Of a stretch of DNA of 64,000 bases, positions 35,364 to 43,937 are shown one piece after another. The first letter of the stretch is position 1, and every line of letters begins with the position of its first letter. Source of the stretch: Bacteroidetes bacterium ADurb.Bin174 (lineage in GTDB: Bacteria > Bacteroidota > Bacteroidia > Bacteroidales > Paludibacteraceae). The translations under genes and the position numbers were made by a program. The stretch covers positions 156,578 through 220,577 of the forward strand of contig MWCX01000088.1 in NCBI GenBank assembly GCA_002070265.1. The letters are read 5' to 3'. The notes beneath the pieces were generated by a model. That model saw only the letters and a program-made list of their open reading frames with translations. It ran no database searches and was not told the origin of the DNA.

Positions 35364-37310
35364 TCATATTTTAAAAATCACTCGTTCTCCCAATCGTTTG
35401 GCTAAGTCTTTTTTAATGTTTTCAAATTCTCTCAACTCCATCATGATAGCATCTTCCAATTCGTGATTTTTAGACTCGGCCGCCGCTTTCAAGCTAATCA
35501 GTTTTTCTTTGATTAAGTCCGTCAACAGTTTGTATTTATATTCATAAATTACCCGCGTGGCTAAATCACATAGTTTAAATTCGTTAGATTCGGAAGACTG
35601 CATGACTTTGCTATGTATCTTACTCAGCGTATATTTTTCGGTAACCAGATCGGCTGTAAGTCTGACAATATCGGGATTGGGATGGTAAAGAAAATACTTT
35701 TCCGCATCAAAATTTTCATCCTGATAGTGTTCCTCATACTCTTCGAGCATCTGTTGATGAGTCGGAGTTTCAAAAGTAAGCTGATTCAAATTTATTTCAT
35801 GAAATATAAAGTCTCCTGCCACAATCAGCTCTTCCGACCCTCCGTTATCGGGATTCTTCATTTTCTTCGTACCAAAACGTATCAATGTTTTTAGGATATT
35901 TATTTCTTCCTTTGTATAAACACCTGATACACCAGTGTCAACAGCTTGCAATTGAGGCTTGGATGCAGGAATGGTTTCAACAGCTTGTTCTTTCGTTTTC
36001 TTGGCTTCCGATTTTTTTAGCTTGTTGATTTCGTGATAAAGCATAGCCTCCTCAACGTGTAGCAGATTACTGCATTCTTTCACGTATTCAGCCCGGATGA
36101 TGGCATTGGGGATGATGGCAATGCTTTTAACTATGTCAATGATTAATTTGGCTCGTTTGACCGGGTCTTTGCCTGCCTCATCAATCAGAAGATTGGTCTT
36201 GAAGCGAATGAAATCTACCGAGTTTTGTTTCACATACGCAATGAAATCCACCGAGTTTTGTTTTTTGGCGAAGGAATCCGGGTCTTCACCGGCAGGGAGC
36301 AACAACACCTGAATATTCAGTCCCTCTTCAAGAAGCAGATCAATACCTCGCAAAGAGGCAGCAATGCCCGCCGTATCTCCATCATAAATGATGGTTACAT
36401 TTTCGGTAAAACGGTGAATCATCCTGATTTGTCCGGGCGTCAATGAGGTGCCGGAAGAAGAAACAACGTTTTCAATGCCATTTTGATGCATGGACATCAC
36501 GTCTGTGTAGCCTTCCACCAAAAAACACCTGTCTTCCCTGACAATGGCTTGCTTGGCGAAATAGATACCGTACAGTTCGTTACTTTTGTGATAAATGTCC
36601 GATTCGGGGGAATTGACATACTTAGCCGTTTTTTCGGCATTCTTAAGGGTTCTTCCACCGAAAGCCACCACCTTACCGGAAATGGAATGTACCGGGAACA
36701 TCAATCGCCCGCGAAACCTGTCAGCCATTTGTCCACTTTCATATTCGGTAGTCAGACCGGTTTTTATCAGATAAGTTTTATTAAATCCTTTGCTGATAGC
36801 CGATTGCGTGAATGCGTCCTGCTCATCCAAACAATATCCCAATTGAAATTTTTGAATGATATCTTCCCGAAAACCCCTTTCCTGCAAATAAGATTTGGCG
36901 ATTGCCTTGCCGTCTATGTGATTGTGCAGCATGTTGGAGAAGTATTTCTGAGCGTAATCATTGACTAAAAACATGCTTTCTCTGTCGTTGCGGATGGCTT
37001 TTTCTTCATCGGTCAGTTCGCGCTCTTCAACTTCAATATGGTATTTTTTAGCTAAAAGCTTAAGTGCTTCGTAATAATTCACTTGTTCGTGCTCCATGAT
37101 GAAATGCACGGAATTTCCACCTTTTCCACAGCCGAAACACTTGAATATCCCTTTGGCAGGAGATACGGTGAAAGAGGGAGTTTTTTCATTGTGGAAAGGA
37201 CATAGACCAATCAGGTTAACCCCGCGTTTACGCAAGGTCACATAATCGGAAACCACATCTTGAATTTGTGCGGCATCCATGATTTTATCTATAGTCACCT
37301 GATCTATCAT
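35364..37310 (-). CDS. dnaG: DNA primase
   Basis: This 648-residue enzyme makes RNA primers for Okazaki fragments. The N-terminal CHC2 zinc ribbon uses Cys37, His40, Cys58 and Cys61. The Toprim catalytic core shows FLVEGYTDVMSMHQNGIENVV and IYDGDTAG, and the C-terminal helical domain is for helicase binding. A short repeated peptide (QNSVDFI twice, 11 residues apart) lies after the Toprim domain and reflects a 23-base near-identical DNA repeat. It starts 34 bases after obgE in the same direction. Confidence 0.96.
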   Translation of the reverse strand: MIDQVTIDKIMDAAQIQDVVSDYVTLRKRGVNLIGLCPFHNEKTPSFTVSPAKGIFKCFGCGKGGNSVHFIMEHEQVNYYEALKLLAKKYHIEVEERELTDEEKAIRNDRESMFLVNDYAQKYFSNMLHNHIDGKAIAKSYLQERGFREDIIQKFQLGYCLDEQDAFTQSAISKGFNKTYLIKTGLTTEYESGQMADRFRGRLMFPVHSISGKVVAFGGRTLKNAEKTAKYVNSPESDIYHKSNELYGIYFAKQAIVREDRCFLVEGYTDVMSMHQNGIENVVSSSGTSLTPGQIRMIHRFTENVTIIYDGDTAGIAASLRGIDLLLEEGLNIQVLLLPAGEDPDSFAKKQNSVDFIAYVKQNSVDFIRFKTNLLIDEAGKDPVKRAKLIIDIVKSIAIIPNAIIRAEYVKECSNLLHVEEAMLYHEINKLKKSEAKKTKEQAVETIPASKPQLQAVDTGVSGVYTKEEINILKTLIRFGTKKMKNPDNGGSEELIVAGDFIFHEINLNQLTFETPTHQQMLEEYEEHYQDENFDAEKYFLYHPNPDIVRLTADLVTEKYTLSKIHSKVMQSSESNEFKLCDLATRVIYEYKYKLLTDLIKEKLISLKAAAESKNHELEDAIMMELREFENIKKDLAKRLGERVIFKI

Positions 37311-37343
37311 GTCATTGTTATTTATCTTATCTCCTTTAAACAG

Positions 37344-38477
37344 TTAACTATCCCAACCTATGCCTTCAAATTGACCAAAATCATCATCCACGAAAAAGTC
37401 CTCTTCACTTTCATCGCTCCCGTTATCTTTTTCTCTTGGAACCGAAGGCTCAAACAAAGGTTGATGTTCCAACTCAATCAGTTGATTAGATTCCTTATTG
37501 ATTTCCTCCCACAGCAAATCCTTCAGTGTCATAATGCCTAACCCGCTTACGGAAGAGATAAAAACGGATTGAATATCTTTGGGTAATTCCGCTTGCATCT
37601 GCTCCATCAACTCTTTGTCCAGCATATCGGATTTGGTAATGGCTAACAGTCGCGGTTTGCGAACTAACTCCGGATTGTAAGTTTCCAATTCATTCAACAA
37701 AATCCGGTATTCTTTCTTGATATCGGCACTATCGGCAGGGATCATGAAAAGCAAAATGACATTTCTTTCTATATGACGCAAGAAGCGCAATCCCAATCCT
37801 TTTCCTTCTGAAGCACCTTTTATGATGCCCGGAATATCAGCCATTACGAAAGAAAGATTATCCCGGTAAGACACCACACCTAAATTAGGAACCAAGGTAG
37901 TAAAAGGATAATCGGCTATTTCAGGTTTTGCTGCCGAAACAACGGACAACAAAGTTGATTTTCCGACATTCGGGAAACCTACCAAACCGACATCCGCCAA
38001 AATTTTCAACTGCAATACAATTGTTTTTTCTATGCCTTGTTCTCCCGGTTGTGCATAGCGTGGAGTTTGATTGGTAGAAGAACGGAAATGCCAATTGCCT
38101 AGTCCCCCCTTTCCTCCTTCCAATAAGATGTGTTCCTGACCGTCTTCGGTGATATCGCACAAGAATTGACCGGTGACGGCATCGTGAATCACCGTTCCAC
38201 AGGGCACTTCAATAATTTTGTCTTCACCGTCCTTTCCGGTACTGCGACTACGGCCTCCGGACTCTCCGTTTCCGGCAAACACGTGACGGGCGTATTTCAG
38301 GTGAATTAATGTCCAATAGTTCCTGTTGCCCCGCAAAATGATATGCCCTCCACGGCCTCCGTCACCACCGTCGGGACCGCCTTTGGGTATGAACTTCTCC
38401 CGGTGGAAATGCCTTGATCCGGCACCTCCTTTACCTGAGCGGCAATAAATCTTGACGTAATCAACAAAATCCGACAT
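37344..38477 (-). CDS. obgE: Obg-family GTPase (ribosome assembly / stress)
   Basis: This 377-residue protein has the glycine-rich Obg fold ([32 protein letters not shown], first 155 residues). The G domain follows with [11 protein letters not shown] (G1), [12 protein letters not shown] (G2), DIPGII (G3) and TKSDML (G4). A short acidic C-terminal tail ([13 protein letters not shown]) ends the protein. Obg binds 50S precursors and couples growth to GTP/ppGpp levels. Confidence 0.96.
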   Translation of the reverse strand: MSDFVDYVKIYCRSGKGGAGSRHFHREKFIPKGGPDGGDGGRGGHIILRGNRNYWTLIHLKYARHVFAGNGESGGRSRSTGKDGEDKIIEVPCGTVIHDAVTGQFLCDITEDGQEHILLEGGKGGLGNWHFRSSTNQTPRYAQPGEQGIEKTIVLQLKILADVGLVGFPNVGKSTLLSVVSAAKPEIADYPFTTLVPNLGVVSYRDNLSFVMADIPGIIKGASEGKGLGLRFLRHIERNVILLFMIPADSADIKKEYRILLNELETYNPELVRKPRLLAITKSDMLDKELMEQMQAELPKDIQSVFISSVSGLGIMTLKDLLWEEINKESNQLIELEHQPLFEPSVPREKDNGSDESEEDFFVDDDFGQFEGIGWDS

Positions 38478-38592
38478 GAAAGCGGGGTTTATAATGAAGC
38501 GCTAAGATAGTAAAATTTAGCTGAAATTCAGCCTGTAAAAAATCTGCTTCAACTATATTATTATATGATGTGAAAAGATAAAAGCAACATTA

Positions 38593-39165
38593 TTATAGCG
38601 AAGACAATACTTTTTCGATGCGCTCAAATACTTTTTCAATAGTACCCACACCGTTTATTGAGACATATTTATTGATGGATTGGTAGTATTTTTTGACAGG
38701 AGCGGTTCTTCTTTTATAAACTTCCAATCTGTGCTTGACAACTTCAATTTTATCATCACTTCTTCCGGAAGCCTGACCGCGAGAGATGAGTCTATTTATC
38801 AATTCCTCTTCAGGAACTTCAATGTCTATCATTACAGATGTGGGCTTTCCTGCCTTATCCATATGTTTTTCAAACACTTTGGCCTGGGACAAAGTCCGTG
38901 GGATACCATCGAAAACAATGCCTTTGCAGGTGCCGTTCAATCTGCCTACAGCTTCGGATAACATCCGCATGACCATAGCATCCGGTGCTAAGTTTCCTTT
39001 GGAAATAAGGCGGTCAGCCTCTATGCCGTCAGCAGTCTGACGGGCAATTTCATCACGCAGCAACTCACCGGTAGAGATGTGTGCCAATCCGTATTTGTGA
39101 ATGATCAAATCACTTTGCGTTCCTTTTCCACACCCCGGTGCGCCAAAAATAATGAGATTTAACAT
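38593..39165 (-). CDS. adk: Adenylate kinase
   Basis: This 190-residue short-form enzyme catalyses ATP + AMP to 2 ADP. The P-loop is GAPGCGKGTQ, the AMP site includes HISTGELLRDE and FDGIPRTLSQA, and the short lid is RLISRGQASGRSDD with no zinc insertion. I use ATG at 39165, one base after the hpt stop; an upstream TTG would overlap hpt. FDGIPRT has Ile where most adenylate kinases have Phe or Tyr. Confidence 0.95.
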   Translation of the reverse strand: MLNLIIFGAPGCGKGTQSDLIIHKYGLAHISTGELLRDEIARQTADGIEADRLISKGNLAPDAMVMRMLSEAVGRLNGTCKGIVFDGIPRTLSQAKVFEKHMDKAGKPTSVMIDIEVPEEELINRLISRGQASGRSDDKIEVVKHRLEVYKRRTAPVKKYYQSINKYVSINGVGTIEKVFERIEKVLSSL

Positions 39166-39166
39166 G

Positions 39167-39706
39167 CTATTCGTTGACAACAGAGTAGAGTCCTTTCAGA
39201 TTTCTTCCGTAACCATTGTAGTCAAGTCCGTACCCAACAAGAAAATCATTGGGGACTTCCATTGCGACATAGTCTATCTTAATGTCTTTTTGCAATGCAT
39301 CCGGCTTTAACAGCAGGGTAACTGTTTTGATGTTTTTTGCACCCTTGGCTCCAAGTGATAAAAGGATTTTTTCCATTGTGTTGCCTGTGTCAACTATATC
39401 CTCAATCACAACCACATTACGGTCAACCACACTTTCACTCAATCCTATCACTTCTTTTATTTTTTCGGTAGAATATAAACCGTCGTAGGATGAAAGCTTA
39501 ACAAAGGATACTTCACAAGGGAAATTGATTATTTTCATTAAATCTGCTCCAAACATAAAAGCTCCATTCAACACGCAAATAAACAAAGGGTTCTTACCGG
39601 CTAAATCCCGATTAATACGTTCTCCAATACGTTTTACTGCTTCCTGTAACACTTCTTCCGGAACGGAGAGAGCAAATTTCTTATCTAAAACCTGAATGAT
39701 TTCCAC
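39167..39706 (-). CDS. hpt: Hypoxanthine phosphoribosyltransferase
   Basis: This 179-residue purine salvage enzyme makes IMP or GMP from base plus PRPP. The PRPP-binding motif is VVVIEDIVDTGNTM (about residues 96-109). LNGAFMFGADLM supplies the first loop, and FLVGYGLDYNGYGRNL is the conserved C-terminal loop. It is the first gene of the hpt-adk-obgE-dnaG run and has a promoter within 35-70 bp upstream. Confidence 0.96.
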   Translation of the reverse strand: MEIIQVLDKKFALSVPEEVLQEAVKRIGERINRDLAGKNPLFICVLNGAFMFGADLMKIINFPCEVSFVKLSSYDGLYSTEKIKEVIGLSESVVDRNVVVIEDIVDTGNTMEKILLSLGAKGAKNIKTVTLLLKPDALQKDIKIDYVAMEVPNDFLVGYGLDYNGYGRNLKGLYSVVNE

Positions 39707-39744
39707 TGATTTATTTATAAAAATTCTTGATGGATAAACTGCGA

Positions 39745-39773
39745 CAAAATTAGTAAAATTTTAGTATAACAAA
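39745..39773 (-). promoter_or_regulatory. Promoter of hpt-adk operon
   Basis: On the minus strand TTTG (39773-39770), 17 bases, then TAATTTTG (39752-39745). The leader would be about 35 bases. It faces away from the rpmH promoter. Confidence 0.6.
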
Positions 39774-39844
39774 ACCATTCTTGCTATGTTTTCTTGTTTG
39801 TAAAGAAATTTTGTCGGGATTTAAGCACAAATTTTAGCTGTATT

Positions 39845-39875
39845 TTTGCCGTGAACAAAAAAAATTCTATCTTTG
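39845..39875 (+). promoter_or_regulatory. Perfect consensus promoter of rpmH
   Basis: TTTG (39845-39848), exactly 19 bases, then TATCTTTG (39868-39875). Transcription would start near 39880, giving a leader of about 40 bases. Confidence 0.85.
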
Positions 39876-39919
39876 CAGTCCCAAAAAATAGAATATTAAC
39901 AATATAACACGATAGAACG

Positions 39920-40078
39920 ATGAAAAGGACATTCCAACCTTCTAACAGAAAAAGGAGAAACAAACACGGATTTCGTGAAAGAATGGCTACTGCTAACGGA
40001 CGCAGGGTTTTAGCAGCTCGTCGTGCAAAAGGAAGAGTAAGACTAACCGTTGCAGATGAAGGTCGTCACAAAATGTAA
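39920..40078 (+). CDS. rpmH: 50S ribosomal protein L34
   Basis: This 52-residue protein begins [20 protein letters not shown], continues with [15 protein letters not shown], and ends DEGRHKM. This is unmistakably L34, a basic protein of the large ribosomal subunit. It has its own perfect promoter and is followed by a strong hairpin terminator 25 bases after the stop, so it is monocistronic. The rnpA gene, which follows rpmH in many bacteria, is not here. Confidence 0.97.
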   Translation: MKRTFQPSNRKRRNKHGFRERMATANGRRVLAARRAKGRVRLTVADEGRHKM

Positions 40079-40102
40079 TCTCATTTTCAATGATTAAGGT
40101 AT

Positions 40103-40139
40103 AAAAAAAGTAAGGATCATTAAGATTCTTACTTTTTTT
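40103..40139. terminator. Bidirectional terminator after rpmH
   Basis: A long stem pairs A7GTAAGGATC-type sequence (40103-40118) with GATTCTTACT7 (40124-40139) around a short loop, with one mismatch. Runs of A and T on the outside give a U-tract on either strand. Confidence 0.8.
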
Positions 40140-40642
40140 GTTTGTTATTTTTCTATTACGTAGGTAAGGGGTAGTGCTTGTTGTATCGGTCAGTTTTTCC
40201 TAAAATTAGTATAGGCAATCCCAAATTATATTTAAATTTACAGGCAGTTAATTTCTTTCTTTTCCTATTTTTTTTTTAAAATAATTTTTATCTTTGTTCG
40301 CATTTAAACAAAAATAAACTTATGAACGCCTATTACTCCCATTTTTTTTATTCCGGCACTTGCCGAAGCACTCCGGCAGGAATAAAAACGGCGTTTACCC
40401 CCCCCCTATTTAACATTTTTTTACATTTCAATTATATTCCATCGCTTTCACAAGCGTGGAAAGCAAAAACAGGTGTCTTATTTTTCAAGTCATCTGCCTT
40501 GAAAGAGCAAAGAACAAAGAATAAGGAACAAAGACAAAAATACCACTGTTCCAAAGTCCCCCTTGGGGGATTTAGGGGGCACGGATAAACAGAACACGGA
40601 ACACAGAATAACAACCAAATAACTATTAAATAACTTACAATC
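40140..40642 (+). other. Intergenic region and long leader of the BspA-like gene
   Basis: No convincing gene. A -7 element TATCTTTG lies at 40289-40296. If used, it gives a leader of about 340 bases containing a GC hairpin (40350-40383), a run of nine C (40398-40406), an AAAGAACAAAG-like low-complexity stretch (about 40505-40540) and a G/C-block (CCCCCTTGGGGG at about 40559-40570). An 88-codon open frame starting at 40322 spans these elements and is judged non-coding. Confidence 0.5.
40289..40296 (+). promoter_or_regulatory. -7 element TATCTTTG, BspA-like gene leader
   Basis: An exact -7 consensus, 26 bases before the first ATG of the leader ORF and about 350 before the structural gene. No TTTG at 19 bases. 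Confidence 0.5.
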
Positions 40643-41572
40643 ATGAAAAAATTATTTATTCTTTTAAGCGTTGCATTATGTGCAACAAGTATGACACAAG
40701 GTGCCGTGGGCGATACATTTACCGCAGGCGGTATCGAGTATTTAATAACTTCCGAAACTCCGGCGGAAGTAGCGGTGGGAGCAAATGCCGAATTTACGGG
40801 CACAAGCGTAGATATTCCCGCCTCGGTAGTAAATGGCGGTACTACCTATGCCGTTACCGCAGTGGGGCATGGTGACACCAATACGCATGCATTTGCAAAT
40901 GTATCCTCACTTACTTCCGTAAAACTGCTGGAAAGTATTAAGACCATTAGCGGGCATGCGTTTAGGGAGTCCGGGCTTACTACTATTACAATCCCTCATT
41001 CGGTAGAAACGATTAGCGGTTTTGTTTGCTTTGGATGCAAAGCATTAACTTCGGTAGAGATTGGGAATGGCGTAAAGGTGATTGACGGTTTTTCTTTTGA
41101 AGCATGTTCTAATTTAAAATCTGTAAAAATAGGTACGGGATTGACTACTATGAATTATGTGTTTTATAATTGCCCGCTCCTAAAAGATGTAACCTGCCTT
41201 GCGGCTACACCTCCTATTATAGATGCTGCTACTTTTGGGGGTACTACACCGATAGCTGCTGCTACGCTATCTGTTCCGTCGGGCAGTATCAGCGCTTATC
41301 AAGGGGCTGATGTATGGAAAGATTTCGGAACGATAAAGGCATATACGCCTACATCGGTTGGTGCGGTTGCAGAGAGCGGTGTTACCTTGCAGGGCGGTAA
41401 AGGAAGTCTTTTGGTTACGGCTCCTTCCGGTACTCCGGCAGCGGTATTTACCGTTACAGGCTCCAAGGTATTTGAAAAAACACTATCGGCAGGCACACAC
41501 AGCATTGCCTTACAGCCGGGTGCTTATATCGTAAAAGCAGGCAATAAGAAAGAGAAAATTGTAGTAAGGTAG
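40643..41572 (+). CDS. BspA-like leucine-rich-repeat surface protein with C-terminal sorting-like domain
   Basis: This 309-residue exported protein has a signal peptide (FILLSVALCATSMTQG). About six LRR_5 (BspA/TpLRR) repeats follow (SLTSVKLLESIKTISGHAFRESGLTT; ALTSVEIGNGVKVIDGFSFEACSNL). A linker leads to a final domain of about 75 residues (AAVFTVTGSKVFEKTLSAG; QPGAYIVKAGNKKEKIVVR) that resembles type IX secretion C-terminal signals. Such proteins are displayed on the surface and often bind host or matrix proteins. The coding sequence is more GC-rich than its neighbours. Confidence 0.85.
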   Translation: MKKLFILLSVALCATSMTQGAVGDTFTAGGIEYLITSETPAEVAVGANAEFTGTSVDIPASVVNGGTTYAVTAVGHGDTNTHAFANVSSLTSVKLLESIKTISGHAFRESGLTTITIPHSVETISGFVCFGCKALTSVEIGNGVKVIDGFSFEACSNLKSVKIGTGLTTMNYVFYNCPLLKDVTCLAATPPIIDAATFGGTTPIAAATLSVPSGSISAYQGADVWKDFGTIKAYTPTSVGAVAESGVTLQGGKGSLLVTAPSGTPAAVFTVTGSKVFEKTLSAGTHSIALQPGAYIVKAGNKKEKIVVR

Positions 41573-41601
41573 AAAGGAAGTGCGAGTTCCGAGGTGCGGC
41601 G

Positions 41602-41623
41602 GGGCAGACTTGTATGTCTGCCC
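41602..41623. repeat. 8-bp hairpin after the BspA-like gene
   Basis: GGGCAGAC (41602-41609) and GTCTGCCC (41616-41623) enclose a 6-base loop, 30 bases after the stop codon. No U-tract follows. It stands in a GC-rich patch together with TACTGAGCGAAGTCGAAGTA (41660-41679), words that recall common Bacteroidota intergenic repeats. Confidence 0.45.
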
Positions 41624-41730
41624 TTGGTGACCGAGCCCGAATATCGAAAGTAACGTGGTTACTGAGCGAAGTCGAAGTACAGCAGTTGAACAATATGAGA
41701 CACCGCCTTTACGCACACTTATCCGGAGGG

Positions 41731-41769
41731 AAAAAACAATTAGCCGTAAGACGAATCTTACGGCTAATT
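41731..41769 (-). terminator. Rho-independent terminator of the MORN-repeat gene
   Basis: A perfect 14-bp stem (AATTAGCCGTAAGA at 41738-41751 with its complement at 41756-41769) and a TTCG tetraloop are followed on the minus strand by G and six T. It lies about 43 bases past the stop codon at 41812. Confidence 0.88.
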
Positions 41770-41811
41770 CAATTGTTCGGATTTAATCCAAAAAGAGCTT
41801 ATCTGATGGTA

Positions 41812-42291
41812 TTAATTGTTTCTTTGGCAAATGAGTTTTCCCTCCTCATTCCAAACTTTCCATGCTCCGATTTTTTTACCGTTCAAATAGTTCAGCTCAT
41901 AGCGTAACGTGCTGTTTTCATCCCAAATCCGCCACAATCCGCTTTTTTTGTTATTCTTGTATTCGGCTTCGGAAATTAACACTCCTTGGTTGTTGTACGC
42001 ACGCCATAAACCGTGGAATTCTCCATTTTTGTAAGAACGAATTTCTTTCGGCTGGTTGTTGTCAAAATACATTATACAAGTACCATGGGGTAATCCGTTT
42101 TTAATACAAATCTCTAATTTCAATACCCCATTATCATAGTACTCTTGGTAATTACCGGTATAAAGTTGAGTTTGAGTAGCATCTGTAAAGTAAACCTCAT
42201 CTATTTTTACAACATTGCCTGCAGAATAGACTTGAACTGTGGTTGAGAGTGTGATTACACACATCACCAACAAATAAATTACTTTCTTCAT
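41812..42291 (-). CDS. Exported MORN-repeat (YwqK-like) protein
   Basis: This 159-residue protein has a signal peptide (VIYLLVMCVITLSTTVQVYSA) and at least four MORN_2-type repeats, each with a tyrosine/glycine/tryptophan frame: YDNGVLKLEICIKNGLPHGT, YKNGEFHGLWRAYNNQGVL, YKNNKKSGLWRIWDENSTL and YLNGKKIGAWKVWNEEGKL. This family is often annotated as a YwqK antitoxin, but export and the absence of a toxin gene nearby make an envelope or binding role more likely. A -7 element TACCTTTG lies upstream (42368-42361) and a strong terminator lies downstream. Confidence 0.85.
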   Translation of the reverse strand: MKKVIYLLVMCVITLSTTVQVYSAGNVVKIDEVYFTDATQTQLYTGNYQEYYDNGVLKLEICIKNGLPHGTCIMYFDNNQPKEIRSYKNGEFHGLWRAYNNQGVLISEAEYKNNKKSGLWRIWDENSTLRYELNYLNGKKIGAWKVWNEEGKLICQRNN

Positions 42292-42360
42292 GGCTCAAAT
42301 ATTATTAATTGTGCAACACTTTTGAAACTACTTAGAAATAGATTTGTAACTATTTTGTAA

Positions 42361-42368
42361 CAAAGGTA
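42361..42368 (-). promoter_or_regulatory. -7 element TACCTTTG of the MORN-repeat gene
   Basis: It matches TAnnTTTG on the minus strand, 70 bases before the start codon. The position 19 bases upstream reads TTTT instead of TTTG. Confidence 0.5.
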
Positions 42369-42660
42369 TAACACTTTTTTAATATTTAAAAGAAAAATCG
42401 ATTTTTTTAAGCAATTTTTTTTGCCTGATTTAAAAGCTGTTTGAATTGTGTGTTGGATGATATTGAAAGACAGATCATTAAGTGTTTTTAAGACCCTGCG
42501 ACTCCGCAATCACTTCTCTTCATTTTTTTTGTCTTGACACAAAAAACAAAGCAAAACCTAGAGGCTGGCTTAAAGCCAGTCCCTGGGTAACTCGCGACTA
42601 CGTACCCCGCAACCGCAGAACACGTGAACTCGGGCCCCGGAACCCTATTATTGTTTTGAC
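42369..42660. repeat. Composite repeat-like intergenic region
   Basis: No gene. A TTGACACAAAAAA motif occurs twice (about 42534-42546 and 42656-42668) and brackets about 110 bases. Those bases contain a small hairpin (CTGGCTT 42565-42571 with AAGCCAG 42573-42579) and GC-rich words such as AACTCGCGACTACG and CGGGCCCCGGAACCC. The DNA looks like an inserted or shuffled repeat. Confidence 0.5.
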
Positions 42661-42705
42661 ACAAAAAAAAGAGGCTGTCTCAAAAAAATGGAGACAGTCT
42701 CTTTT
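42661..42705 (-). terminator. Rho-independent terminator of the receptor/lipoprotein operon
   Basis: Stem AAAAGAG(G)CTGTCTC (42667-42681) pairs with GAGACAG(T)CTCTTTT (42691-42705) with one G-T wobble. On the minus strand a T-run follows. It begins 20 bases after the stop codon at 42725. Confidence 0.85.
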
Positions 42706-42724
42706 GGAATTGCAAACTTTTATC

Positions 42725-43897
42725 TTAGAAAGCGTATCCTGTCCAGGCAAATATGTTTGTTGCACAACCTGTATTACCTGCTTCAATCTTAACATTTGGA
42801 GTTTCACCGTTAGCGTTAATTTCCTTATCTGCAAACGGATTTGTTAACGAATTGGTTAAGCTGATGCTTGAACTTAGGTCGCCATCGCTTTTTTTGTCTG
42901 TTAAGTCAATCAAGTCGCCTGTTGCTCCGATACCTTTTACAAGAGCATTGACGATGGTAGCTTTTGCACCGCGACGTACCTTGATAACATCCTGCATTTG
43001 CGTGGTCTTATCATTGTTGTGGTCCAAACGCAAGTCTATGGTCATGTTTTCAACCCTAAAATTTGACTGATTAGTATCGTCTTTGTAGTTCCCGTCAAAA
43101 TTTCCGTCAGCTTCAATGCCTCGTGGGTCAGATTCACTGCTTGTAAATCCTTGTTCCCAAACACCATAAGCATTTTTAAGTGTTCCATTATAACCTTGGG
43201 TAAAGTCAAACATATCGTCGTCGGTATTTACAACCAATAAGTTTGTAACATTTACGGAGCCGCCAAAAAACTCGATTCCGTCGTCTGCACATTCATACAC
43301 AAAAACGTTTTCGATTTTGGTTCCATTTCCTACTCCGTTCAGGGTAAGACCGTTGTGCTCAATATCTGCACTGGAACGTGCTCCGGTTGATTCCAAAACC
43401 AAGTAAGTGATTGAACCGGAATTGTCGTCTGTTTTGTTACCCCCGTACGGGTAATCGTTGTTAATTTCAGTTTTTGCTTCTTGCTGTGAGCTAGTAAGTG
43501 GTGCATATCCGTTGATGATGAGTCCGCCCCAAACACCTGCTTCAGCTTTTGTTGTTGCTCCAACCATTTTTACAGGTTTTTCAGCCGTACCGTTTATAAA
43601 TATCTTTCCTCCTTGTGCAACTAAAATATAATTACCAAATCCTTGTCCGGCAACTATCTTTGTACCTGCGGGGATGGTGATGGAACCTCCGTTTTCTACA
43701 ATGAAAGCGCCTGCTAATGCGTAGGTTTTATTGGCGTCAAGGGTTACCTCATGTTTTAAGTTTCCGCGAAGTACTCCTGTTTCAATCAGGATGTCAATTT
43801 CCTCCTTGATTACTTTTTCGTCACAAGAGCTGAACAATAAAGTTGTTGCTGCAACAACTACCATTAAATTCATAAAATACTTTTTCATTTTGTTCAT
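42725..43897 (-). CDS. Beta-helix lipoprotein paired with a TonB-dependent receptor
   Basis: This 390-residue protein has a lipobox ending at Cys25 (LLFSSCDEKV). The mature part has the repetitive glycine/asparagine strands of a right-handed parallel beta-helix (FIVENGGSITIPAGTKIVAG; GGKIFINGTAEKPVKMVG; ADDGIEFFGGSVNVTNLLVVNTDDDMFDF). The acidic DDD and DDGIEFFGG turns could bind calcium. It lies 40 bases downstream of the receptor gene on the same strand and before a strong terminator. By analogy with SusC/SusD pairs it may be the receptor's surface partner, though it has no SusD fold. Substrate unknown. Confidence 0.82.
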   Translation of the reverse strand: MNKMKKYFMNLMVVVAATTLLFSSCDEKVIKEEIDILIETGVLRGNLKHEVTLDANKTYALAGAFIVENGGSITIPAGTKIVAGQGFGNYILVAQGGKIFINGTAEKPVKMVGATTKAEAGVWGGLIINGYAPLTSSQQEAKTEINNDYPYGGNKTDDNSGSITYLVLESTGARSSADIEHNGLTLNGVGNGTKIENVFVYECADDGIEFFGGSVNVTNLLVVNTDDDMFDFTQGYNGTLKNAYGVWEQGFTSSESDPRGIEADGNFDGNYKDDTNQSNFRVENMTIDLRLDHNNDKTTQMQDVIKVRRGAKATIVNALVKGIGATGDLIDLTDKKSDGDLSSSISLTNSLTNPFADKEINANGETPNVKIEAGNTGCATNIFAWTGYAF

Positions 43898-43937
43898 TTT
43901 TAAATTGTTAAAATTGTTTTGGTTATCTATTAGTTAT

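Noticed and set aside
40322-40588. 88-codon open frame in the leader of the BspA-like gene
   Set aside because: It crosses a hairpin, a C9 tract and low-complexity DNA, and its end translates a G/C-block repeat. The composition is not protein-like, although a leader peptide cannot be excluded.
41602-41623. GGGCAGAC hairpin as terminator of the BspA-like gene
   Set aside because: The stem is good but no U-tract follows on the plus strand, so I list it only as a hairpin.
41614-41907. 97-codon plus-strand frame after the BspA-like gene
   Set aside because: It runs through a perfect terminator hairpin and into the antisense of the MORN-repeat gene.
41812-42291. YwqK-type antitoxin function for the MORN-repeat protein
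   Set aside because: The protein has a signal peptide, and no candidate toxin gene lies beside it.
42616-42631. Second parS candidate around CACGTG at 42621
   Set aside because: Only the core and two flanking A match; about half of the 16 positions differ from the consensus.
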